Shown here in pieces: positions 1-5,781 of a stretch of 5,781 nt of DNA. Source of the stretch: Solirubrobacteraceae bacterium (GTDB lineage: Bacteria > Actinomycetota > Thermoleophilia > Solirubrobacterales > Solirubrobacteraceae). Below the pieces are notes generated by a model, which was given only the letters and a program-made list of their open reading frames with translations, did no database searches and was not told where the DNA came from. The DNA lies in contig JASHQV010000208.1 in NCBI GenBank assembly GCA_030038955.1, forward strand, positions 1 through 5,781, read 5' to 3'. Made by a program: the position numbers and the translations under genes. Numbering within the stretch: position 1 is the stretch's first letter; each line of letters opens with the position of its first letter.

Positions 1-503
1 CGCTCCATCACCTGCTCGCGGTCGCGTGCGTGCGGCAGCTCGACCGCCCGCTGCAGGATCACTGGGCCGCTGTCGACCCCCTCGTCGACGAAGTGCACGG
101 TCACGCCAAACACCTTGACCCCGTAGGCGAGCGCCTGCCCGACCGCATCGAGCCCCGGAAACGCGGGCAGCAGCGCCGGGTGCACGTTGATCACCGCGCG
201 CGGGAAGCGAGCCAGGAAGGCCGGCGCGAGCAGCTGCATGTAGCCCGCGAGCACGACCAGCCGCACACCGCGTTCGAGCAGCCACTCGGCCATCGCCACG
301 TCGCGGACCGCGCGGTCGGGAAAGTCGGCCGTCGCGAACACCCGCTGCGGGACGCCGGCCCCCCCCGCGCGCGCCAACGCTCCCGCTCCCGGCTTGTCGG
401 AGCCGACCGCAACGATCTCGATGCCGTCGCGCCCGTGCACGGAGTCGAGCAGCGCCTGCAGGTTCGTGCCCGTCCCCGAGGCGAGCACACCGACGTTCAG
501 CAT
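1..503 (-). CDS. purN: Phosphoribosylglycinamide formyltransferase (GAR transformylase), 3' end outside window
   Basis: PurN transfers a formyl group from 10-formyltetrahydrofolate to GAR, giving FGAR, the third step of cytoplasmic de novo purine synthesis. Reading the minus strand from the ATG at 503-501 gives 167 codons open to the window edge. The N-terminus LNVGVLASGTGTNLQALL is the GAR-binding start typical of the family. Residues 85-92 (LAGYMQLL) and 105-118 (INVHPALLP followed by FPGL) are the folate and catalytic region. The triad N106, H108 and D144 (in VDEGVDSGPV) is present at the same numbers as in the E. coli enzyme. The family is about 190-215 residues, so roughly 25-45 C-terminal residues are missing. 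The start lies 5 nt after the purF stop with no clear Shine-Dalgarno sequence, which suggests translational coupling. A run of eight G on the coding strand falls at codons 46-49 without disturbing the frame. Identification is firm. Confidence 0.96.
   Translation of the reverse strand, partial: MLNVGVLASGTGTNLQALLDSVHGRDGIEIVAVGSDKPGAGALARAGGAGVPQRVFATADFPDRAVRDVAMAEWLLERGVRLVVLAGYMQLLAPAFLARFPRAVINVHPALLPAFPGLDAVGQALAYGVKVFGVTVHFVDEGVDSGPVILQRAVELPHARDREQVME
359..366. repeat. Eight-base C/G homopolymer inside purN
   Basis: The plus strand carries eight consecutive C (eight G on the purN coding strand), followed at once by alternating GC. It encodes the A-G-G-A stretch near residues 46-49. 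PurN motifs are intact and in the same frame on both sides, so the sequenced length is the functional one. Tracts of this length are prone to slippage in replication and sequencing; there is no sign here of a deliberate phase-variation role. Confidence 0.6.
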
Positions 504-508
504 CGCCA

Positions 509-1975
509 CTACGGCAGCCGCTGCACGCCGGCCAGCGGCAGCGCCCGCTCGAGCGCGAACTTGCCGTTCGCCTCCTCGCTCCCCTCCAGCGGATACTGCC
601 CGCTGAAGCACGCGTCGCAGTGCGAGCCGCGCTCGCCGCCGACCGCCTCGTACACCCCCTCCAGCGACAGGTAGTGCAGCGAGTCGACGCCGAGCTCGGC
701 GGCGATCTCCTCGACCGTGCGGCCGTGGGCGATCATCTCCTCATAGGTCGACATGTCGATCCCGTAGTGGCACGGGTGCTTGATCGGCGGCGAGGAGATC
801 CGCAGGTGGATCTCCGCGGCGCCCGCCTCGCGCAGCATCCGCATGTTCTGGCGCGTCGTGTTGCCGCGCACGATCGAGTCGTCGACGACGACCAGCCGCT
901 TGCCGGCCACGACCTCGGGCAGCGGGTTGAACTTGAGGCGCACCCCCAGTCGCCGCAGCTGCTGGCCGGGCTGGATGAACGTCCGCCCGACGTAGCGATT
1001 CTTGATGAAGCCGTCGTCCTGGGGCAGGCCGGCCGCCCGCGCCAGCCCGCGCGCCGCGGCGTTGCCGGAGTCCGGGATCGGGATCACGACGTCGGCCTCG
1101 ACCGGCGCCTCGCGCCACAGGATCTCGCCCATTCGCGCCCGCGAGACCTGCAGTCGCTGCCCGCCCATGCGCGAGTCGGGGCGGGCGAAGTAGATGTACT
1201 CGAACACGCAGAAGGCCCGGCGGGCCCGATCCTCGATGATCCGCGACTGCACACCCTCGTCGTTCAGCGTGACCACCTCGCCGGGCGCCACATCCCGCAG
1301 GAAGCGGGCGCCGACGATGTCGAACGCGCACGTCTCGCTGGCGACGCAGTAGACCGGCCCGACGCCGTCCTGCTCGATCACGCCCAACGACAGCGGCCGC
1401 ACTCCCTGCGGGTCACGGAACGCCACCACCGAGTCCTCGGTCATCACGACCGTCGAGAAGGCGCCGCGCAGCCGCGGCAGCACGTCGGCGACCGCGTCCT
1501 CGATCCGCTCGGCCGGATGCGTCGCCAAGAGCGCGGCGATGATCTCCGAGTCCGAGGTGGAGCTGAACGGCACGTCGCGGCCACGCAGCTCGGCGTGCAG
1601 CTCGACGGCGTTGATCAGGTTGCCGTTGTGGGCGAGCGCAATCGTGCGGCGGTCGGCGCGGTAGATCGGCTGCGCGTTCTCCCACGCCGACGAGCCGGTC
1701 GTCGAGTAGCGCACGTGGCCGATCGCCAAGTCGCCGGCGAGTGAGCTCAGCATGTGGTCGTTGAACACCTGCGGCACGAGCCCCTGATCGCGGATCGTGA
1801 GGATGTCGCCGCCCCGCGGCGCGGTCGCGATCCCGGCCGACTCCTGCCCACGGTGCTGGAGCGCGAACAGCGCGAAGTACGTCAGGCGCGCCACGTCCTG
1901 GTCGGGCGCGTAGATCCCGAACACCCCGCACTCGTCTCGCGGCCCATCCCGATGATCGTTGGCAGGCGACGACAT
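509..1975 (-). CDS. purF: Amidophosphoribosyltransferase (glutamine PRPP amidotransferase), Fe-S and propeptide type
   Basis: PurF catalyses the first committed step of purine synthesis: PRPP plus glutamine to phosphoribosylamine. The chosen ATG at 1975-1973 gives 488 residues, close to the B. subtilis enzyme. The first 15 residues would be a propeptide removed to expose C16 (DE|CGVFGIY), the N-terminal nucleophile of the glutaminase domain. Other glutaminase residues seen are R89 (HVRYSTTG), N117-G118 (HNGN) and D142 (STSDSE). The phosphoribosyltransferase domain has KNRYVGRTFIQP (325-336) and the PRPP loop VVVDDSIVRGNTT (362-374). C256, C402, C453 and C456 match the four [4Fe-4S] ligands of the B. 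subtilis enzyme (C236, C382, C437, C440), with the same 146-residue spacing between the first two. An upstream in-frame ATG at 2092 would add 39 residues with no family resemblance and overlap purL by 56 nt, so I rejected it. An in-frame GTG at 2020 is a possible alternative. An AGG 7 nt before the ATG may be a minimal ribosome site. It ends in TAG. Confidence 0.97.
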   Translation of the reverse strand: MSSPANDHRDGPRDECGVFGIYAPDQDVARLTYFALFALQHRGQESAGIATAPRGGDILTIRDQGLVPQVFNDHMLSSLAGDLAIGHVRYSTTGSSAWENAQPIYRADRRTIALAHNGNLINAVELHAELRGRDVPFSSTSDSEIIAALLATHPAERIEDAVADVLPRLRGAFSTVVMTEDSVVAFRDPQGVRPLSLGVIEQDGVGPVYCVASETCAFDIVGARFLRDVAPGEVVTLNDEGVQSRIIEDRARRAFCVFEYIYFARPDSRMGGQRLQVSRARMGEILWREAPVEADVVIPIPDSGNAAARGLARAAGLPQDDGFIKNRYVGRTFIQPGQQLRRLGVRLKFNPLPEVVAGKRLVVVDDSIVRGNTTRQNMRMLREAGAAEIHLRISSPPIKHPCHYGIDMSTYEEMIAHGRTVEEIAAELGVDSLHYLSLEGVYEAVGGERGSHCDACFSGQYPLEGSEEANGKFALERALPLAGVQRLP

Positions 1976-2036
1976 TTGAAGGCCTAGTTGAAGACTAGCC
2001 GCAGTCTTCGTCGCCCGCACGGTTTCGCCACCGGCC
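1976..2036 (-). other. purL-purF intergenic spacer with hairpin and short direct repeat
   Basis: This is the only real spacer in the window. On the transcribed strand it contains GAAGACT-GCGGCT-AGTCTTC, a perfect 7-bp stem with a 6-nt loop (1990-2009). A direct repeat of CTTCAA follows (plus-strand TTGAAG at 1976-1981 and 1988-1993), the second copy touching the purF ATG. The last 35 bases before purF are visibly richer in A+T than the flanking genes and contain two CTAG tetramers. No U-run follows the stem, so it is not a standard intrinsic terminator. TAGTCT on the coding strand resembles a -10 element, but no convincing -35 stands upstream. It might be an mRNA processing or stability element, a translation control hairpin, a weak internal promoter, or chance. 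Confidence 0.4.
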
Positions 2037-4250
2037 TCAGCGGAGCAGCTGCCCGAGCGCGCCACCATATGCCTCTCGCAGCTCCTCGACATCCATCTCG
2101 AGCAGCCCGTCGAGCACCAGTCGCTCGCCCCCGACCGCCCCGATCAGCGGCAGCCCCGCCAGCGCCTGCGGGTCACCGGAGACGACGAACGCACTGCCGA
2201 GGTCCTCGCCGAACGGGTCAATCCCATCCGGAAGCCGCACGCGCGCGCCGACCCCGCCGGCGATGCAGCACTCCGCAACGGCCACCGCGAGACCGCCCTC
2301 GGCGACGTCGTGGGCGCTGCGCAGCGCCCCAGAGCGGACCATCGACCGGACCTGCGCGTGCGCCTCGAGCACGGCGGGCACGTGCTTGCGCGCGAGCGCG
2401 CCGGCGGGTGCCTCGCCCTGAAGCCTCGCCAGCTCGGAGCCCGCCCGCCGCGGCGCGAACGGCCCGACCAGGGCGATCGCGTCGCCCGCGCGGGCAAACC
2501 CAAGTTGCCCGGCGCGGGCGGCATCGGGGAGCTTGCCGACGATCCCCACCACCGGGGTCGGCAGGATCGGCCCGTCGGGCGACTCGTTGTACAGCGACAC
2601 GTTGCCGCCGACGACCGGCAGCGCGAGCGCCTCGCAAGCCGCGCGCAGCCCCTCCACCGCCTCCTGCAGCTGCCAGGCGACGTGGGGCTTCTCGGGGTTT
2701 CCGAAGTTCAGGCAGTTGGTCAGCCCGAGCGGCTCCGCGCCGACGCACGCGAGGTTGGCGGCGCACTCGAACACCGCTTCCGCGGCGCCAGCGCGCGGGT
2801 CGCAGGCGACGCGCCGGCCGTTGCCGTCGATCGAGACGGCGATCGCGCCGGCCCCGGCATCGGGTGGCGCGAGCGCGAGCACGGCGGCGTCGGCCTGCTC
2901 GGGTCGCCGCACCGTGCGCGACTGGACAACCGGGTCGTACTGCTCGAACACGGGGCGGCGTGAGGCGATGTTGGGGCTCCGCAGCAGCGCCAGCAGGATC
3001 TCCGCCGGTGCTGGCTTGGGGCTCAGCACCGGCGCCGTCCCGGGGTACAAAGACGACTGCGGCGCCGCCGGCTGCAGCTCGTACAGCGGGCACTCGTCGA
3101 CCAGCAGCGCGACCGGAAGCTCGCCCACGGAATCGCCGTGGTCGAGCACGCGGAAGCGGGCGCCCGCCCCCCGCTCGGTGATCTTGCCGACCGGCGTGGC
3201 GAGCGTCTCCCAGCGCTCGCACACGTCGAGCACCGCGGCGACGCGGTCGGGCGCGACCACGCACAGCATCCGCTCCTGGGACTCCGACACCATGATCTCG
3301 AACGGGGCCATGCCGGGCCCGCGCAGCGGCACGCTGCCGACGTCGATGTCGACGCCGACGCCGCCCTTGCTGGCCATCTCCGAGGCCGCCGAGGTGAGCC
3401 CGGCGGCGCCGAGGTCCTGCAGCGAGATCAACAGCCCGCGGTCGAGCAGCTCGAGGCAGCACTCGAGCAGCTTCTTCTCGGCGAACGGGTCGCCGATCTG
3501 CACCGACGGGCGCTTCGCCTCGTCGCCGTCCCCAAGCTCGCTCGAGGCCAGCACCGAGGCCCCCCCGATGCCGTCGCGGCCGGTCAGCGCCCCGAGCAGC
3601 ACGAGCACGTTGCCGGGGCCGGCGGCAGCCGAGCGGATCAGCCGCCGGCGCGGCCCGAGCCCGACGCACATCGCGTCGACGAGGCAGTTCTGCTCGTAGC
3701 TCGGATCGAAGTAGATCTCGCCGCCGACCGTGGGTACGCCGATCGAGTTGCCGTAGTGACCGATCCCGGCGACCGTCTGCTCGAGCAGGTAGCGCGAGCG
3801 CTCGGAGCTCGAAGGGTCGCCGAATCGCAGCGAGTCGAGCACCGCGATCGGGCGCGCGCCGAGCGCGAACACGTCGCGGAGGATGCCGCCGACGCCGGTG
3901 GCAGCCCCCTGGAACGGCTCGACGGCGGTCGGGTGGTTGTGGGACTCGACCTTGAAGACGAGCGCGAGGTCGCCGCCGAGGTCGAGCGCGCCGGCGTTCT
4001 CGCCCGGGCCGGCGAGCACCCGAGGGCCGTCCGTGGGCAGCCGGCGGAGCAAGCGCTTGGAGTGCTTGTAGGCGCAGTGCTCCGACCACATCAGCGACAG
4101 CATCGCCAGCTCGACCTCATTTGGCTCGCGTCCCAGCCGCGTGACGATCAGCTCGTACTCGTGGTCGCTGAGGCCGAGCTCGCGGTGTCTAGCGGCGTTC
4201 CGCTGACTGTCCCCGGAGAGCCCTCTATGCCTGGACGAGGTCGCCGACAT
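2037..4250 (-). CDS. purL: Phosphoribosylformylglycinamidine synthase, large synthetase subunit (small-PurL type)
   Basis: PurL is the ATP-dependent subunit of FGAM synthetase. It converts FGAR to FGAM using ammonia made by PurQ, with PurS bridging the two. At 737 residues it is the short form (B. subtilis about 740) that needs separate PurS and PurQ, both encoded just upstream. Motifs in order: MWSEHCAYKHS (54-64), with the family's conserved SEHC histidine; KVESHNHPTAVEPFQGAATG (100-119), nucleotide and substrate binding; GIGHYGNSIGVPTVGGE (162-178); SLQDLGAAGLTSAASEMASKGG (276-297); a repeated half-domain beginning near 465, with NCLNFGNPEKP (512-522), VVGGNVSLYNES (546-557) and AHDVAEGGLAVAVAECCIAGG (646-666). 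The two halves reflect the known internal duplication of this family. ATG at 4250 is the only plausible start: no in-frame ATG, GTG or TTG occurs before the conserved region. It lies 26 nt inside purQ, preceded by a weak AGGG, implying coupling. The first 20 or so residues (rich in S, R and G) are poorly conserved leader. It ends in TGA. Confidence 0.98.
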   Translation of the reverse strand: MSATSSRHRGLSGDSQRNAARHRELGLSDHEYELIVTRLGREPNEVELAMLSLMWSEHCAYKHSKRLLRRLPTDGPRVLAGPGENAGALDLGGDLALVFKVESHNHPTAVEPFQGAATGVGGILRDVFALGARPIAVLDSLRFGDPSSSERSRYLLEQTVAGIGHYGNSIGVPTVGGEIYFDPSYEQNCLVDAMCVGLGPRRRLIRSAAAGPGNVLVLLGALTGRDGIGGASVLASSELGDGDEAKRPSVQIGDPFAEKKLLECCLELLDRGLLISLQDLGAAGLTSAASEMASKGGVGVDIDVGSVPLRGPGMAPFEIMVSESQERMLCVVAPDRVAAVLDVCERWETLATPVGKITERGAGARFRVLDHGDSVGELPVALLVDECPLYELQPAAPQSSLYPGTAPVLSPKPAPAEILLALLRSPNIASRRPVFEQYDPVVQSRTVRRPEQADAAVLALAPPDAGAGAIAVSIDGNGRRVACDPRAGAAEAVFECAANLACVGAEPLGLTNCLNFGNPEKPHVAWQLQEAVEGLRAACEALALPVVGGNVSLYNESPDGPILPTPVVGIVGKLPDAARAGQLGFARAGDAIALVGPFAPRRAGSELARLQGEAPAGALARKHVPAVLEAHAQVRSMVRSGALRSAHDVAEGGLAVAVAECCIAGGVGARVRLPDGIDPFGEDLGSAFVVSGDPQALAGLPLIGAVGGERLVLDGLLEMDVEELREAYGGALGQLLR

Positions 4251-4868
4251 GCGCCCTGATCGATTCGAAGATGGCCAGTCCGTCGGTCGATCCGGTGAGC
4301 GGGTCGACGGCGTGCTCGGGATGCGGCATCAGCCCGAGCACGTTGCCCGCCTCGTTGCAGACGCCGGCGATCTCGTCCTGAGAGCCGTTCGGGTTCTCGC
4401 CCGGTGCGTAGCGGAGCACGACCCGCACCGGCTCCGGCGAGTAGTAGCGCCCGGTCGCGTGTTTGACCGGGAGCGACAGGCGCGGCGGCGCGGCACGCGT
4501 GAACGGCGTGTGCGGGTCGGCGACGTCGACCAGCACCTGGCGGAAGACGAACCGCAGCGAGGTGTTGCACAGCAGTGCACCGGGCAGCAGCCCCGCCTCG
4601 CATAGCACCTGGAAGCCGTTGCAGATGCCGAGCACGAGTCCGCCTGCGGCGGCGAACTCGATGACCGCCTCCATCACCGGCGCGAACCGCGCGATCGCGC
4701 CGGCGCGTAGGTAGTCGCCGTAGGAGAAGCCCCCGGGGATGACGATCGCATCGGCGCCGCGCAGGTCCCGGTCGCGATACCACAGCAGCTCGGCGTCGCC
4801 CACGCGCGCGGCGGCGTCCAGCGCGTCGACGTCGTCGCAGCTGCCGGGGAAGCGGACGATCCCGAACT

Positions 4869-4872
<4 letters not shown>
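4225..4872 (-). CDS. purQ: Phosphoribosylformylglycinamidine synthase, glutaminase subunit
   Basis: PurQ is a class I glutamine amidotransferase that hydrolyses glutamine and passes ammonia to PurL in the FGAM synthetase complex. The 215-residue product is slightly shorter than the B. subtilis protein (about 227) and complete. The catalytic triad is visible: nucleophile C84 in GICNGFQVL (82-90), then H184 and E186 in MPHPEH (182-187). IPGGFSYGDYLRAGAIA (45-61) is the PurQ-specific oxyanion and substrate loop, and NPNGSQDEIAG (160-170) a conserved C-terminal segment. The N-terminal loop reads FPGSCDDVDA rather than the PGSNCD form of Firmicutes, in line with FPGTLDDVDA-like actinobacterial forms. 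Its ATG overlaps the purS TGA as ATGA, and its last 26 nt overlap purL. Both suggest coupling and balanced subunit synthesis. No good independent Shine-Dalgarno is seen. It ends in TAG. Confidence 0.98.
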
Positions 4873-5090
<218 letters not shown>

Positions 5091-5097
5091 CAGCGGC

Positions 5098-5781
5098 TCA
5101 TGCAGACGCGCCGGTCCTGCTCAACCAGTCGGAGAATGGAAGGCCGGTGATCCGCTCGTAGGCGTCGATGTACTTCTCGCGCGTACGCGTGACGACGTCG
5201 TCGGGGATCGCGGGCGCTGGCGGGTTGCGGTCCCAGCCGGTTCCGGAGGCCCAGTCGCGCACGAACTGCTTGTCGAAGCTCGGCTGCCCGTGGCCCGGCT
5301 CGTATCCGTCGGCGGGCCAGAAGCGCGAGGAGTCGGGCGTGCAGACCTCGTCGCCGAGCGTCAGCTCGCCGGCGGAGTCACGGCCGAACTCGAACTTCGT
5401 GTCGGCCATGATGATCCCGCGCCCGCGGGCGTGCTCGGCGCAGTGCTGGTAGACCGCGACCGCGGTGCGCTGCAGGCGCTCGGCGAGCGCACGGTCGCCG
5501 ACGAGCGTGACCGTGCGCTCGAAGTCGATCGCCTCGTCGTGGCCGACGTTGGCCTTCGTCGACGGGGTGTAGATCGGCGCCGGCAGCTGGTCTGACTCGC
5601 GCAGCCCGGGGGGCAGCTGGACGCCCGAGACCGCGCCGGTAGCCTCGTAGGACTTCCAGCTCGAGCCGGTGATGTAGCCGCGCACGACGCACTCGACCGG
5701 CAGCATCGCGAGCTTGCGGACGACCATCGCCCGGCCACGCACGTCGTCGGGCACGTCGGTCACCGACAGCATGTGGTTCGG
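5098..5781 (-). CDS. purC: SAICAR synthetase (phosphoribosylaminoimidazole-succinocarboxamide synthase), 5' end outside window
   Basis: PurC uses ATP to join CAIR and aspartate, making SAICAR. The frame is open to the window edge, giving 227 visible residues starting P-N-H-M-L-S; the M at 5772 is therefore internal, not the start. Both classical SAICAR synthetase signatures are present: MLPVECVVRGYITGS (visible residues 26-40) and MADTKFEFG (125-133). The segment DEVCTPDSSRFWPADGYEPG (144-163), followed by QPSFDKQFVRDW, belongs to the longer enzyme type (about 290-300 residues) found in actinobacteria and fungi, not the roughly 235-residue Bacillus and E. coli type. About 65-75 N-terminal residues, including the nucleotide-binding glycine-rich part, are therefore missing here. 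The C-terminus (LPFSDWL then a short tail) looks natural, with TGA 7 nt before purS. It is the first gene visible in the operon; its promoter lies outside. Confidence 0.97.
   Translation of the reverse strand, partial: PNHMLSVTDVPDDVRGRAMVVRKLAMLPVECVVRGYITGSSWKSYEATGAVSGVQLPPGLRESDQLPAPIYTPSTKANVGHDEAIDFERTVTLVGDRALAERLQRTAVAVYQHCAEHARGRGIIMADTKFEFGRDSAGELTLGDEVCTPDSSRFWPADGYEPGHGQPSFDKQFVRDWASGTGWDRNPPAPAIPDDVVTRTREKYIDAYERITGLPFSDWLSRTGASA

Noticed and set aside
30..674. Plus-strand open frame (214 codons) across purN and the purF end
   Set aside because: Antisense to purN, which has its catalytic triad intact; no motif of its own.
620..1744. Long plus-strand open frame (374 codons) opposite purF
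   Set aside because: It is antisense to a firmly identified purF, is very rich in R, D, V, H and A as expected of GC-rich shadow frames, and has no recognisable motif.
1990..2009. Rho-independent terminator between purL and purF
   Set aside because: The stem is only 7 bp and modest in GC, and no U-run follows on the transcribed strand; downstream genes are same-pathway and same-strand.
1976..2092. 39-residue N-terminal extension of PurF from the ATG at 2092
   Set aside because: No similarity to PurF, overlaps the end of purL, and the ATG at 1975 gives a normal propeptide length.
1988..3181. Plus-strand open frame (397 codons) opposite purL
   Set aside because: Almost wholly arginine, alanine and proline; a composition artefact antisense to purL.
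2218..4089. 623-codon same-strand open frame inside purL
   Set aside because: Frame-shifted reading of purL, dominated by R, A and G; the in-frame purL has all expected motifs across the same bases.
3138..4259. Plus-strand open frame (373 codons) opposite purL
   Set aside because: Shadow of purL with low-complexity D/R/V/A composition and no family resemblance.

Overview
This window is a block of core purine biosynthesis genes, all on the minus strand. In transcription order (right to left) they are purC (5' part cut off by the window edge), purS, purQ, purL, purF and purN (3' part cut off). Almost every base is coding. The only gap longer than 10 nt is the 61 nt between purL and purF. No RNA gene, mobile element, CRISPR array, promoter or terminator could be supported, and I see no novel system here.

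The organism looks like a high-GC actinobacterium. Composition is strongly GC-rich throughout. PurS (PKAGILDPQGQAV, SDVRIG) and PurQ (FPGSCDDVDA) resemble actinobacterial versions more than Firmicute ones. PurC is the longer SAICAR synthetase type shared with actinobacteria and fungi. A deep-branching actinobacterial class such as Thermoleophilia is a guess from memory and was not tested.

Layout by position: 5098-5781 purC (227 codons visible); 4869-5090 purS; 4225-4872 purQ, with a 4-nt ATGA overlap to purS; 2037-4250 purL, overlapping purQ by 26 nt; 1976-2036 a spacer with a small hairpin and a short direct repeat, locally richer in A+T; 509-1975 purF; 1-503 purN, starting 5 nt after purF. 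The tight packing indicates one polycistronic, translationally coupled unit that continues past both edges.

The products cover several steps of de novo IMP synthesis. PurF makes phosphoribosylamine from PRPP and glutamine. PurN formylates GAR to FGAR. PurS, PurQ and PurL form the three-subunit FGAM synthetase. PurC joins CAIR and aspartate to give SAICAR. PurD, PurM, PurE/K, PurB and PurH are not visible. The order matches the Bacillus-type series C-S-Q-L-F-M-N except that purM is absent between purF and purN.

Points worth a second look are modest: the purL-purF spacer hairpin, the start choice and propeptide of PurF, an eight-G tract inside purN, the missing purM and the start-stop overlaps.
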